DNA of 64,000 nucleotides from Malus domestica (Eukaryota > Streptophyta > Magnoliopsida > Rosales > Rosaceae), in NCBI RefSeq assembly GCF_042453785.1, contig NC_091672.1, positions 3,750,001 to 3,814,000 of the forward strand, written 5' to 3'. The number at the start of each line of letters is the position of its first letter. The first letter of the stretch is position 1. Under the pieces are notes generated by a model, which saw only the letters and a program-made list of their open reading frames with translations, was not told the DNA's origin and did not search any database. Positions 43,757 to 56,900 of this stretch are shown here, piece by piece. Both the position numbers and the translations under genes were made by a program.

Positions 43757-45171
43757 TTTTTTTCATTGGAATCCATTGCTCATAGATTTCTCTCTCTTTT
43801 AAGTAAATTTTGTACACATGACTTGGTTTCATCAATATTATTAGGCTTTTATTAATTCTTTGCAGTTCTTGGTTTTGCTTTCGATGCGAGCTTTTTTCGG
43901 ATTTCTGGTCCTTCATTTACTTTTGTGCATATCTGTTTGTGATCATTGATGGGTTTGGAAGCTTATAGAATTAGGAACTTTGGAGATGTTTGGGAAGAGA
44001 GGATTGGTGGGGTTGCGGGTGTAGAGAATCCGGAGTTTTTCCATTGGATTGTAGACTGTTGAGTTCGGGATTATGAAGAGAGGGAAGGTTGACAGGTCTT
44101 TTGTAGGGTTCTCTATGAATTGTTCTAGAGTGATATAAGTGATCAGATGAGAATTCTGATGGGTTGAAGGGGTTCCTGAAGTTGGATTCTCTTGGTAGTT
44201 GGTATATAAAAACAACATAAACAGTTCATGCTTTGGATAATTCTTCTGCAGGTCATTGTCATATGAATCGTAGACCCCCGTTGTTGTCACTTAGCAAGAT
44301 GATTGAATTATTTAAGAGAGCTTGGACTTATGGTAAGAGTGTCGAGAATGGAATGTGGCGATGGCGGTCAATAAACATGGTGTGAGATTATATGTATGGC
44401 TCGGTCAATGATTATATGTATGGCTCGGTCAATAATTATATGCTGTTTCCTTCCAGTTGCATATTGACTTCGAGAACTTGTCCCATGCCAGTCAGTTTTC
44501 AATTGTTATTCTTTACTAATCTGGATCATACATCTGAGATGCATTACATTGATATTGATGCTGACTCCTATGCCAATTTATCGGTTTATTCATTCTAGTA
44601 GCGACGATTAGATTTTAAGGGCAAAAGTGGAAATAATAGCGAGAGCTCTAGTATAAAACTAACTTAGACGATGTTGATTTGATTGGTTTGATGATTGATC
44701 ATCTTTCCAGGAACATTGCACCCGTAATATGCCTTCTGAATTTTCTGGTCATCGGCATGAGAAGTTAAAGATTGTGGCTTGCGATGCAAGATTTTAATGT
44801 CTGGAAATATATGATTGTTTACTTTACAATACGCTTAGCTGTTGCTATCAATAAAAATCAGGTTGTGGCATCTTGAATTGGTGTTGAACTTTCATCCATA
44901 TCAGTATGTTGTTTAGTACTTGGGTTCAACTTACATGACATATGCTTTCTGACATTTCTGGTCATCGGCATGAGAAGTTAAAAGGCCATGGCTTTTGTGG
45001 TGGTGCTCCGAATCCTTCTTACATGATGCCTTTTTAGAATGGTAGGTTTCGGATTCTGCCTGTTCTCTTTGAATTTCTTATCACATTTAGCTCCATAAAC
45101 ATGGTTATTTTAGATTGATTCTCCATGCAGACCGTTCTTTATTTACTGTTAATTACTTTTTATAGTTGCAT
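43757..45171. other. CAF1 3' flank and intergenic DNA with small repeats
   Basis: Contains a 24-bp tandem duplication at about 44386-44435 ('tatgtatggctcggtcaat') and a direct repeat of 'tttctggtcatcggcatgag' near 44742 and 44957. No gene is recognised. Confidence 0.5.
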
Positions 45172-45543
45172 TTAGCTCCATAAATCATCGTTCATATATC
45201 TTTGGTCAAATGATACTTGATAAAAGCCAGAAAGGAAGAGGAACAAACAAAAAAACAGGTAGAAGAAAAACAGTGCAGCAAAACAGAGGGTACAGAAAAA
45301 AAAGAAGTAAACAAAAGCAGCAGCAAAGGAAGCATTAAGTAGGCCGAGCAGGGAGGTCGTCGCCAAGGAGAACGGACACCAGGGAGGGTGGAGGGGTGTT
45401 AACCCAGTTGCAAACGCACAACCTCCTTTGGCAAGCTTGGCGGCAGCATCAGCAGCACTGTTGGCTTCTCGGCGGATCCAAGTCCACCTAGACCCTCCGT
45501 CGCAGCAGAGGCCTCCACCTCCACAGAAGAGGTGAGAGAACAA
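45172..45543 (-). pseudogene. LINE RNase H-domain remnant
   Basis: The minus-strand frame has WTWIRREANSAADAAAKLA, the end of the RNase H-like domain found at the C-terminus of many plant LINE polyproteins. The rest is low-complexity Phe/Leu-rich sequence from the 3' UTR. The 16-base 'catttagctccataaa' occurs near 45085 and 45169; it may be a target duplication or a chance local repeat. Confidence 0.65.
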
Positions 45544-45913
45544 TGATGGGCAGCTGCTGCAGTAAAAGAGCCATTATTGTCACAAATTATAACACCAGTT
45601 CCAGCAGAGGTAGGGGAAGAAGACCGAGAACCATTTCATCCTGAAGATTAGTCGCCGTGTCATGTATTAAAATGGACGCTGTCTTTTACCTATTGTTCTT
45701 GTAAGGTAAAATGAGCTTTCACTTTTAACATTTAGGATAAAGATTTCCTCATCTCTCCATGTCCATCAAGAATCTTCTCCACCTCCCATACCCTTTTTAT
45801 CCTCTCACTCTTTTGAATGAGTTTCTTTAGTTGAGCTTGGATCTCACCTATCCGAATGAACCGATACGATTGGAATATGAAAATATCAATTGGACTTCAC
45901 ATATTTGCAATAA

Positions 45914-46573
45914 GGCCATCTCCAATCGGGCCACCCATAGGGTCATTGGCCGAAAAACACCCTTTTTGACACAATAACTTCTCTCCATTGAAGGTCTGGG
46001 TCAAAAAACCTTGAGACCCATCACACCAAAATCTAACCATATAGCTACCGGGTTGGTCATCCTTAGCTAGTTAGCTAGCTCGTTCCTAGCTGGATTTTTT
46101 GAAGACGAAATTAAACTAAAAAAAATTAAAAAAATCTCCTTTTCTTTTTTTTCCCTATAAATACATAAGACATTTCCGCACAATTGCTCACATCCTTTTC
46201 ACCCTTCCATATTATCTTACCTAATTGTATTTCAATTCTTCACATTCTATTCACCTCTTACACTCTTTTCATACACACCCCTTTCTTACCTCTTCCAATA
46301 ATCTTTCCTTTAATTTGTTTCAATAATTTTCAAATGGCCACATCTTCAAGTGGCAGTCAAAATATGTCCGGAAACCTTATTTTAATATGGTAGTTTAATT
46401 TAATTAACTAATAAAATTAAAGAACAAACTTAAAATAATAAATTATTTATGGGGCTAAAAAATAGCACCCTTTGGAGATGGTATATAAATATAGTTTGAC
46501 ACTGTTCATAATTTCTTGCAAGGCAATAATCTGGACAAGGGTTAAATATAGCCCCTTTCGGTTGGAGATGGCC
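45914..46573. mobile_element. 660-bp PIF/Harbinger-type element with a TATA box and leader
   Basis: The ends GGCCATCTCCAATCGGGCC and, inverted, GGCCATCTCCAACCG match. Flanked by taa (45911-45913) and tag (46574-46576). Inside are a TATA-like 'ccctataaatacataag' near 46154-46170, a pyrimidine-rich leader, and an ATG at 46333 opening about 19 codons (MATSSSGSQNMSGN) before a stop. It looks like a deletion derivative that kept the promoter and first codons of a larger element. Confidence 0.75.
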
Positions 46574-46576
46574 TAG

Positions 46577-47940
46577 GTGTCCCACTGGGCGTGCCAAAAT
46601 GTTGAACCTAAAAATTACACAGCCTATGTGGCGCAAGTCAAAGTAACTAAGAGCTAACTACGTCCTTTAATGGCTTGAATGATGATGCGGGCATGCTAAC
46701 TCGCCACTGAGCTCGGCTTGGTTAATGTCTTGAATGTGGTGATTATGGTGAAATGCACTGATGACTCCTGAATTAAGAGAGTTTGGTCGAGGAAGGAACA
46801 CTCTCGGCCTTAGGTTCTAAAACCTGAAGACAAAGTTATGCAAATCGTTGTGAAGTTCAAAAGTAATAAGCTGTTTGAGTGTTGAACTCTAAAAATAACC
46901 TAAAAGTAACACCTCACTTCACCGAGAAGGTTGATAAAGTAATCTTTGGGTGAAAGAATCAAAGACTCTTTGCCAGTGAGACTTACATAAATAGTCAGTC
47001 TCAAACTTAGGAGAATCCCCGTCTATACAAGCGGTTGAGACTCCTAAGGCAAACTGACTCTACAACTTTGGCCCCGTCTATCTAGTCGGTTGCCTTCATT
47101 ATTTGCTTTTGGAAAACTCAGTTGCTTTTGGAAAACTCAGTCTATCCAGTCAGTTGTCATCCGTCAGTTACCAACCTAAACTCGTGTACCCTTTCAGAAT
47201 TTGTGCTAACCGTTATTGAAGCAGTTAGTTTTCACAATAATGTGTGAAAAGTTTTCACATTGATTTGTGTTTTGAGTTGAAGGTCCCTTTCTTGTTACTC
47301 GATCTCTTGTATTTATAGGAACAAATTTCTTGATGCCCATATCTGCCAAGTTGTAGAATTCTAATAGTACTGCCACTCTTCGGCATAGTATCTAAATGCA
47401 ATTAGAATTATCTTCACAAATACCTCTACTGAAACTCTATCACCACCGAGTCTCACCCTGTTCGAGCTGAACTAAGCTTTTGAACCAAATCCTTTTAAGT
47501 GATTAACTCATTCTTTTTTGCGACATGAGGATTTGATCTGTAAGCAAGTTAATTCAATTCTTATCAAAACCCATCTTGATCCTCCAACAGTCCTACTTTG
47601 TTTAGGACTTGACCGAGCCATAATCCAATCCTCATCTTTTAAGCAATCCCAATTGACATTGGACTCCACCGAACCATCAGCATCTACTACTGGCCCGAGC
47701 ACTTCACCGTTGGGCCGAAACTTGCAACCTCCCTTTCTGGCTATTAATCAACTCGGCCCTATCCCAGAATTTCAGGCCGATAGAGGGTCGTCGATCTTTT
47801 CAAATGTGGGTCAGCAATTTCTCAATCAAGTGACCGGATTTAGGGACAGTGTGTCCAATATCGATGGGAATATTGCACTCTGCTAATTTGAGGTGGGGCT
47901 GCAGTTGATATTATTGAATAATGTTTCGATCAACTTACAT
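46577..47940. other. Retroelement-like non-coding stretch
   Basis: Contains 'gggcgtgccaaaatgtt' and 'gatcctccaacag' type sequences often seen near plant LTRs, and a 122-codon plus-strand frame (47518-47886) without recognised similarity. A TATA-like 'gtatttatagg' lies at about 47309. I could not find a partner LTR. Confidence 0.35.
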
Positions 47941-49843
47941 AGAGCAGCAGTGGCACTTGTTTTCTGTTTGTCTTTGATACGAACGCCATGGGCGGTCAAA
48001 TGAAAAAGGTAACAAACTCCAACTGGACAGAGTAAAAAAACTTACCCTAGCTTTTGTTAATTTTCCAGAAGCAATATATAGTACTGTATTGATGGGAGGA
48101 CAAGAAATTGCACCCTTAGCATAAGACCTACCTCCGGCGCGGTCCTTGTGAATTATTGTTTCTCATGGAAGGACAGACATAGAAAACATTATGAATGTTT
48201 ACGATAAAGAAATTGTACAATGATTGATGTCCTCCTAATGCATGAACACGGTGGTATCCCCTCATATTCCCGTGTCGTGTCGAGTCATATCGTATTTTGG
48301 TGTCATCATACAACAATTTTTCTTGTTAATTTGACGTATCTCTGTGTCATGTCGTCTCGTATCTCTCTATCCATGCATCGTAGAGGTCCTCATGTTCTCC
48401 TTTGCTATAAAACTTGAGTTGTTTATGACCGGTCTGTTTCTTTCGTCGAGTACTTAAGAATTATGGCTAAGCCGCCCACATGCACATAATGCATCTGTCT
48501 GCCGTGAATTAGAAATCAAGAAAATCAAGGCAGCCAAAGTGCAGTTATGAGTTTCCTAATCAAACCCCACAGCAACTACATATGATCTTGCATTTCTAGT
48601 GCACATGGCGACACATCACAAGCTGTAAATTTTGGTCCACATAAGACAAGGATTGATTGAGAGGGATAAGGTGCTCCTTCTCCCAAACCCTACCTCCACA
48701 GAATTTTTTTTTCTTCTGATAACAATTATAATTCGACGCGAAAAAGTGTTTTAAGTAAAGTAGAAAAAAAAAAAAACCTCGGCAACTATAAGTTATATAC
48801 AACAACGCTTCGAGAGCTGCATTGAAGAAAAACCTCTTGTATTTGTCCTCTTGTCATGCTTTTTTCTATTGATTCTTAGTTAAGAAATTGCTTTAGTTGT
48901 CTTCTCTCATTACAAGGTAAGCTGTGTTTTTTAATGACTTGGTTTTCACACCATTTTTAGCTTTTCATGCACTTCTTTTTATTTTCGAACGTCGTAGTCA
49001 ATAAAATCAACGAAAACAAAAGTTGAGCTTAAAAAGTAGTGTGTAAGGAGAGAAAAATGGTGTGTATTTTACAATTTGAAGATGTAAAAGCAGCAGTACT
49101 TTTTGTCTTGGACTTGCCCAGCCTCCTTTCAACGTTGTTGAGTCTGTCAATGTCACACTTGATTAGATTAGAATCCAAAAGCAGGGCCGTGGCCAGAAAG
49201 AGATGAACTGATAAATGGGTCTCCTTCGTTCTCTCTCTCTCAAGGCTCTTCTCTCTGTAACTCTTGGGGGACGGTCCGTGATAGAGAGTTACTTTGTAGA
49301 TACTTCCATATGATATTCATCCCCATATGCCCCCATCTTTTAATTTTGTAACTTTTGAATTTCATCTCTTTCCCTCCACCTTCAAGTAATTGTATGTATC
49401 CCTTCTTTCTTTTCGAGTTGAAATTCCTTTTTATGTTTGCTTAACCAAAACAAAGAGACAATGTCATGGATAGATATGGATTCTACTTAGTTTTTGTGGC
49501 AAAATGTGTTTTCTTTGAGGAAAAAAAGGAGATCAAGTGTGTTGAGCTGAAAGCACTTTCGCAACACATGCAATAAATGACTTGTCATAAGGATATGCAA
49601 GGAACTTATAGCTGAAGTTATTATGAATATATACTTTTGCATCTGAGGTTCTAGATTTGATTCCTCCCTTATTCAATATCATTTTGTCTAACAAAAATAA
49701 CGAAGAAGAAGAATTCACGTGTTTTGCAAGAACATTTTGGCAACTATCAAGTCAATCATAAAGCATGAGAGAGAATGTCAAAAGAGCAGAAGGTATTTCA
49801 ATGTGCATACGTTAATCTACATGTAGCAAACAATATAAATATA
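47941..49843. other. Intergenic, no gene seen
   Basis: A possible MITE-like inverted pair ('cacaccattttta' near 48950 and 'aaaaatggtgtgt' near 49052) is the only structure noticed. Confidence 0.4.
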
Positions 49844-49990
49844 GGGGTGTGTTATCCACACACCATATTTTACTTCTTACACACTCCTTAATATTTCTGT
49901 CCGTTGATCTTCTTCAATTCATCCGATCTGACGGCCGAAAATTAAAAAGGTGTGTGAGAAGTAAAATGAGATGTGTGGATATCACACCCC
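49844..49990. mobile_element. 147-bp MITE with GGGGTGTG ends
   Basis: ggggtgtgttatccacaca at the left is the inverse of tgtgtggatatcacacccc at the right, with further inverted matches inwards ('acttcttacacac'/'gtgtgtgagaagt'). The target duplication is unclear (perhaps ata/aca). Confidence 0.85.
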
Positions 49991-50093
49991 ACAAATATAT
50001 ATTTCATATGTATTTATAATTAAACCAAAAGAAGACATAACGTATCTTCAACAGTGTAATGTATTAGTTAAAAGAATGAGAGACCAACCATAT

Positions 50094-50314
50094 GGAAGAG
50101 GATCCTTTTCGAATCTACTTTGTGGGGATCTTAGGAATCTCCACATCCTAGCCGTTCATCATACATTGTGCGGCCAATTTTTGTTAGGTACTATTTGTGT
50201 TTAATTTTAAATAAAAAAGGTTAAATGATTTCTGACTGCATAATGCACAATGAATGACTAAAATGTGAGGATCCTTAGGATCCCCACAATTTGGATCCGG
50301 ATGGGATCCAAATC
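50094..50314. mobile_element. 221-bp MITE rich in GGATCC palindromes
   Basis: The inverted ends share 'ggatcc', 'ttgtggggatc', 'taggaat/taaggat', 'tccacat/ctcacat' and 'cattcattgtgc'-like blocks. Flanked by ccaaccatat at 50084-50093 and 50315-50324, a 9-10 base duplication. Confidence 0.85.
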
Positions 50315-50722
50315 CCAACCATATCTTGAAGGTCATTTGGCGGACATGTCATACCCCGACAGTTATTTTGACTTGGCGACTTTTTCATGATAAAATTCTC
50401 ACTCTGAGGTCGCACTTCAACAACGAGGTTGAATGACTAAAATGTGAGGATCCCTAGGATCCCCACAATTTGGATCCGGATGGGATCCAAATCCCAACCA
50501 TATCTTGAAGGTCATTTGGCGGACATTTCATACCCCGACGGTTATTTTGACTAAAATGTGAGGATCCCTAGGATCCCCACAATTTGGATCCGGATGGGAT
50601 CCAAATCCCAACCATATCTTGAAGGTCATTTGGTGGACATTTCATACCCCGACGGTTATTTTGACTTGGCGACTTTTTCATGATAAAATTCTCACTCTGA
50701 GGTCGCACTTCAACAACGAGGT
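50252..50722. repeat. Tandem duplication of the MITE right half plus flank
   Basis: The unit starting 'gactaaaatgtgaggatcc' begins at about 50256, 50435 and 50549. The first and third units carry the extra 'cttggcgactttttcatg...aacaacgaggtt' segment (about 179 and 174 bp); the middle one is shortened to 114 bp. Near-identity between units implies recent duplication. Confidence 0.85.
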
Positions 50723-50730
50723 TTTTCTTT

Positions 50731-51960
50731 AGCACCATTTGTCGTTTATGTTGTGCCTCTGAAGAATCTGCTGCTCATTTTTTCTTCTAATGTTCGGCAT
50801 ATGAGCAAATTTGGATGTGGTTGGCCTGTCAATTTGGTACTTATTTGCCCTTATGATTCCTTACCAATGTTTTGGGACGCTTTTGGGAGTAACCCTTTTT
50901 CTCGTTAGTTACATAATCTTTGGATTTTGCGGGTCTAGTTACATGTTATACTATTCAGAAGGCATGCAATAAGTCTACCTTTGAAGATTGGCCAATCTCT
51001 TTTCATCATCGTTACATGTCTATTGCTTCTAGGATTGTTTATGCTAGCAAGGTTATCCCTGGATGCTCCAACGGTTTGGATCTTCGTATTATCTCATCTT
51101 TGGGTATTCAACCTATCCCTCAAAAGGCCCTAATTATTCATTGTGTGCTTTGGCCTCCTCCATAGTTTTCTTGGATTAAGCTTAACACTGATAGTTTGAC
51201 TAAAGGAAATCTTGATCCTGCTGCTTATGGAGGAGTTTTCAAAGTGGTCATTTTCTTAGTGGTTGTTGTCAAGGTATTGCGTCATCACAATTATTTTTTG
51301 GAAAAATTATTAGCGTAAAATTGTCTTATCCATGAGATTGGCACTGTTTTTGGTTGAAAAGTGATTTTACGAGTGCTCATGTTGTCTTCATTCAAAGAAT
51401 TTGCTCCTCCTTGGCCTCTTCGCATTCATTGGTTTACTTGCTTGGATCACATTTATTGAGAAGGAAATGTCGTTGTTGACAAATTTGCTAATATGAGCTT
51501 GTCTTCTTCAACCTTGGTTTGGCATGACTCCCCTCCATTGGCGGTATGTGCTTCTTTTCATTTGGATTTTCTTGGCTTGCCTGGTTTCCGATTATCGTAT
51601 TAATGTACATCTCGGTTTACAAGTTTGTCCCCCTTCATGATGTGTGTTTTTCCTTTTTTTCCTAACCCATTGCTTTTGGTGATTTGCAACTTGTTTTGCA
51701 AGTCTAAATCAGTAGACCTTCTAGGTTTTTCTTTAGAGGGGCTTAGGCTTTAGTCCTCCCTATTTTCTTGTATTTTTATTTATTTTATGAAGACGAGTCC
51801 AGTTTATGTCATTCCTTCTTTTCTTATATTTTTCATTTTCTTTCTTTTTGTTTTATGAGGGGTAAAGTTTATGTCTCTTGGACTAAGTTTAACTACTTTT
51901 TTTCTTCAATAAAATTTTCCTCATACCGTCGAGTTTTCCCAAAAAAAAAAAAAAAAAAAA
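50731..51960 (+). mobile_element. LINE 3' end with poly(A)
   Basis: The broken frame encodes the end of a plant LINE polyprotein: a zinc-knuckle-like segment (CASEESAAHFFF) near 50750, then an RNase H start (WIKLNTDSL, PAAYGGVF) from 51170. It is followed by a 3' UTR ending 'ataccgtcgagttttccc' and 20 A at 51941-51960. 5'-truncated. The same tail occurs inverted at 38777. Confidence 0.8.
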
Positions 51961-52910
51961 CAAACATATATAGAGTTGTGATCCCTTAATTAGTTAAAAG
52001 GATTTGTCTCAATCTTCAGAATATGACGTAAACTGCTATTCTGAGTAGAATTTTGTGAATAATACAAAATTTTCTCTTAAAACTAAGAGTGGCAGATGTT
52101 TGTTGTTGATAAATATCTGCTCCACTAAGATGGTACAAATTTTGTAAATTTCTTGAAATAGTTACACATTCAAATTTGTGTAAGGATATGCAACATGCTA
52201 GGTTGTGGAACGTAGCTACATCAAACGTACCTCAAAAGGAGGGAAAACACTTCAGCTCCTTTCACACAAATAATATTTTGACGCGTGTGTATAAATTTTT
52301 AATTTTGTAATTTTTATGTGTTACATCTGCACACGTATCCAACAATAATAACTCTGAACATGTGAATAGCTAAATAATGTCCTAAAAAGAGACTGTTTCT
52401 TTTTCTTTTAAGTCAATTAATAAACGACTGTTAGGAAATAAAAGCTCTCTACATAACCAGTACCATACTATTCAATGAGCTCAACTGAAACACATTAAAT
52501 TATTACCCAGAAAAACGAATAACCATTTAATTAAAAAGTTGTTTATATATAGACAAATATAACATAAACTAGAAATTTGTTATTGTGCTCGGAACATGAG
52601 ATGATATGTTATATGATAAGGAAAGGTTTTTTTTTTTTTTCAAATATTTCTCTACTTATATATAACATATGACAATGTGATCGTGTTTCGAACAGTCTAA
52701 AAAATCTCTCAACGTAAACGAGTAAAAAGACCCCACCAGTTACCTTCCCTTATACCACAACCTTAAATAATCTTCCTTCCCCTACAACCCTCCCCTCTGA
52801 CTACCCATCAATGCCACATTTCACAGCTCCAAAAATTCATATTTCAAAGTTTTGAAAAACCTCATTTCTTCTCCCAATCCCTCCAAGAAAACCAGAAAAA
52901 TATATTTCAG
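51961..52910. promoter_or_regulatory. Upstream region and leader of the OVATE gene
   Basis: A+T-rich, then pyrimidine-rich close to the gene (about 52740-52910). No specific binding site could be supported. Confidence 0.4.
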
Positions 52911-53798
52911 ATGGGGAAGAAAATGAAGCTCCCTTTTCTCTCCAAGAACACATCAGAACTATCAAGATCTTCATCTTCTTCTTCCTCCCCATGGCCTTGG
53001 CCTTCTTGTGCTCAAACCAGAACCCTTTCTTTCAGAACAGGCAATGATATCTTCAAGACCATAAACTCAGCCTACTTTGACACCACAAACCCTACAACAG
53101 ATTTGGTGTTGGTGGATAGCACACCGAACTCGTTCTTCACCAACTCATCATCTGACAAGTGTCCCATCTTCTCCACCGCCTCTGAAGACTCACGAGGCGG
53201 TGGAGGAGAAGACGCAATAGAGAGTGTGATTAAAGGGTTGAGGTCAGAGAGGCTCTTCTTTGAGCCAACTGGTCAGACAAGCTCTGTGTTAGTTGAGACC
53301 AAGGAGGCGGCGGCGGCGGCGGCAGCAACAGCTGATGATGGTGGTGATGGGGTTAATAATGTTATTCCATTCAAGGAGAGTGTGGCTTTGTCAATTGACT
53401 CACCAGACCCGATTGTGGATTTCAGAAAATCTATGGAGGAAATGGTGGAAGCTCATGGCTTGAAGGATTGGGAGAATCTTGAGGAGCTTTTGTGTTGGTA
53501 TTTGAGGGTAAATGGTAAAAGCAACCATGGCTATATTGTTGGAGCTTTTGTCGATCTCTTGGTAGGTCTTGCATTTACTACTACCAGTAGTAAATCTTGT
53601 TCTTGTATTATTAACTCTCCTTCTTCTCCTTTCTCTAATTTTTACAATAGTATTACTACTTCTTCTTCGTCGTTGTCGTCATCGTCTTCTTCTGCGACTA
53701 CTCCTTGTGTTTCCTCCGTAGAAGAAGAGTCTGAAAGTACTGCTACTACTCCATGTTTATCTTCATTGTTAGAAGGTGAAGAAGACCAGATTAAATAA
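52911..53798 (+). CDS. OVATE family protein (OFP13-like)
   Basis: Intronless, 295 residues. OVATE proteins are plant-specific nuclear transcriptional repressors that bind TALE homeodomain factors (KNOX/BELL) and shape organ growth, including fruit form. The conserved OVATE domain lies at about 155-220: VALSIDSPDPIVDFRKSMEEM, then EAHGLKDWENLEELLCWYLRVN and the GYIVGAFVDLLV end. The first 150 residues are low complexity (Ser runs at 20-26, an Ala run at 133-139, Gly/Asp-rich 142-148) with a short conserved-looking WPSCAQTRTLSFR segment at 30-42. The tail after the domain is Ser/Thr-rich and acidic. No intron and a normal length for this branch. Which numbered OFP it is cannot be settled by eye. 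Confidence 0.93.
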   Translation: MGKKMKLPFLSKNTSELSRSSSSSSSPWPWPSCAQTRTLSFRTGNDIFKTINSAYFDTTNPTTDLVLVDSTPNSFFTNSSSDKCPIFSTASEDSRGGGGEDAIESVIKGLRSERLFFEPTGQTSSVLVETKEAAAAAAATADDGGDGVNNVIPFKESVALSIDSPDPIVDFRKSMEEMVEAHGLKDWENLEELLCWYLRVNGKSNHGYIVGAFVDLLVGLAFTTTSSKSCSCIINSPSSPFSNFYNSITTSSSSLSSSSSSATTPCVSSVEEESESTATTPCLSSLLEGEEDQIK

Positions 53799-53938
53799 GA
53801 AGAAAATAACGAAGGCGGCGGCGACAACGACGGTGTTTCATCTTAGCCAGTTAATTAATTATTTGTTTTCTAATTCGATGGAAAATCAAAACATGTATAC
53901 TAGTAGTAGTAGAAATGATAGTGAAAACTTCAACTTTT

Positions 53939-53940
<2 letters not shown>

Positions 53941-53979
<39 letters not shown>
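53941..53979. repeat. (CT)n microsatellite in the OVATE 3' flank
   Basis: About 19 CT units 145 bp after the stop codon, probably within the 3' UTR. Likely length-variable. Confidence 0.9.
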
Positions 53980-53981
<2 letters not shown>

Positions 53982-56900
53982 CAAATTCGTGTGGAGATTC
54001 CAAGCGTGTGTGAGTTTTACAGTTTCCCATTTCCCAACGCATATCAATTAGAGTAAGATTAGTGAACATAGGTTAATTTCCATTTCAATATTCGTAACGT
54101 TACAGATACCACGTTTATTGGTTATACTTGGCGTAGATTTGAGATGTAGCTGATCACGTTACACTTCTCGAAAAATCTATCTACTTCTCACCTACTTAGC
54201 CCGAGTAAATTTTACATGATGAATAATGTGAATCTTTTTATAAAAAAGTCATGTATGCTGTTTTTGGAAACTTTTGGTCACACTTGATGGCAGATTGAAT
54301 GTGTTATATTACGTAAGACAAATTAAAAATTTTATGTGGACCGTCAAGAGTCTCAAGACATCATCAAATTGTTGATAAAAATATAAAAAACTGCTGCGGG
54401 AAAAAAGGTACACTGAAAATGAAGCATCTTGCTTCAACGGCATTCTGTTAATTATATATGACATATCAACATATGCTAAGCTCCAAGTGGGCAACAACTT
54501 ATGGCTTTTTCTCCTATTTTTTAGTGAATATATTATTTTGTTGGATTTGTTTTCTTTAAAAAGGGCTCAGCTGTGATTTTGTCATGACAATTCATCATTC
54601 AGGGGATTGAAAGGATTCAGAGAAGCCTTTAAATATTTTTCTGTTTATCATCGTGTAATTCACACAACATATGATATTCGTTTCCAACCATGAGTCACCC
54701 CTTGATGATTATATTAATGTTGGATTGTTTAATGTGTTCCGATGTGCTGCGATTACTAAGTTAGGAATTCAGTGATTTAAAATATTCTTAAGTCTAACAA
54801 AATGAACAGAAATTTGCAGAGATAATCTTCTGCAACTGATCACATTGACACTAGTGTAGCCACTGTGATTTAGTAATTTCTGCCACTCTATGCAATCCAA
54901 TTTCTGAAATTTTGAAGCAATCAGGGCCGTTGATTTTGAAAATGGACCGTCGTTATCAATGATTGGTACCATTCCAGCTCTGAAATTTGGCGTGGTCCTA
55001 ACACTCATTTCCTTGCACCTGCACAACCCCGATAAAAACTGTGAAATTTTGTGTCGAAAATATTATCCTGGAGTGAGCAGGGGAAATTTTTGTGTACCAC
55101 AACTATAGTTATGGAGTGTTATTATTTTTTGTGATATGAATAAAAAGAAACTACATATGTTATAATTTGAATGAAAAAATAACATTACGTGATAGCGTTC
55201 TGAGTATGCTAAAAAAATTAGTCAGTGACGAGATTGGCATGAACATAATGAATTACTATGAATATCCATGGTTACTCCTACAGTAAGGTAGCGTACGATA
55301 GACTGTCCTCCCCCTCCCCCGACCTTTGCAAAGCAAAAAATTTTGTTGACTTGGAGTTGCCATTTTTATTCATAGTTTTGAGAGTGAAACAAGTACTAAG
55401 TTTAAGAAAAGAAAACAAACACACCTGCAATTGCCTTATTCAGCTTTATATAATTTCAGATGGAAAATATTTGAATGCTTGTTTTTATTTTTATTTTTAT
55501 TTTGTCTTCTTATTTTGGGTAACCTTATCATCATATACCTGCATATTTAATAATTTGAATTTTTCACCGTTATGCAAATAGCTAGGTGTTGCAGGAAAAA
55601 ACAAGAAGGTGGGATATCTGTTCTTTGGAGGTGTCATGTATGAATGTCAGTTTTTGAGTGGTGCAAAGAAGCAGCTCTCACCAAGTTAAATCCAATGCAG
55701 GATAGGAACAACTTAAGCTAAATCCGATGCTACATCTCCGTACTCCATACTTGTATTTGGTTGTGATCCGCATAGATGTCTTGTTAGGCAAGGAGTTATA
55801 TATATGGAAGGTACAATTTCCCATGTCGCGACACCTAATCAATTGTGAAAAAGATTGTTAATCTAAACTTAAGTAACGATATATACTTTCGTTTAACTAT
55901 GTACATAGCTCAAAGATCATATTTTGATAACATAATATGTTTGATTGTCTTCGAATAAAAAAGTATTCCCATCAATTATCAAGTAACACTATAGCTACTA
56001 AATCTTGTGCTGTTTATATACCACAAATAAGCAGATGAGGGAGTTACAAATTCCCATGTTGTGGTATATCTAATCAGCCATGAAAAAGATTGTTAATTTG
56101 AACAGTCGATTAGGTTGTACTTTCGTTTAAATTGCCCATGCTGATTTATTTTGATAACATAATATGTTTAATTGTCTGATTTCAAAATAATTGGTTCCTA
56201 AAAATTATCATGTTGATTTATGTTATCATCTTGTTCTCATCATTGGGAAGAATAACTAAAGAACAAATATATAGGAGGTGTGCTATATTATGTAAATATG
56301 GATTTGTACAAACAATAATATATACCCCACTAGGCTCACTAGAAACTAACAAAAAGAATGGTTTTTTTTTTTTAAATAACAAACGATTCTTGAAATTGAC
56401 TAAATCTTTATTTTAGTTTTTAAATTTCAAAAACAATCAACGTGGTCTTTAAAATTAGTTATCTCAAATCAAATTTGATCATTCTGTTAGATTTCGTCAA
56501 TTATGATGTGAACAGAGTTTTGTGTTCACTCCCTCAAACTTGAGCGAGGAAACGTCGCTCATTAGACTCTAGCTTTAGATTACCTCCTACTCATAATGTT
56601 TACATTACCTTAACAAATAGCAAACAAATGAAGGCAAAAATGAAAAAGAAAAAGAAAAAAAATTAAAGGCAGTATAGCAATTAAATAGGTAAAAAAATTA
56701 GTCAATGCTCCATGTTTCGAGAGTCTGTTGGCTCAGCAATCAGCATGGATGTCTCTTCAATCTCTGAGCCAAGATTCTTGCCCTAACGGTGAAGCTTCTA
56801 AACCTCGTGCCATTCATATTTTAATACCTCAATCTCGATATGCTAAGGTGGATATAATGTTTAATTTTGTTTTGTTTTAATTGTAATGACTTCTGATTAT

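Noticed and set aside
45085-45184. 'catttagctccataaa' direct repeat as a LINE target duplication
   Set aside because: The repeat lies on only one side of the RNase H remnant, so it cannot flank that insertion as drawn.
47518-47886. 122-codon frame
   Set aside because: No recognisable similarity and low-complexity composition within a retroelement-like region; not supported as a gene.
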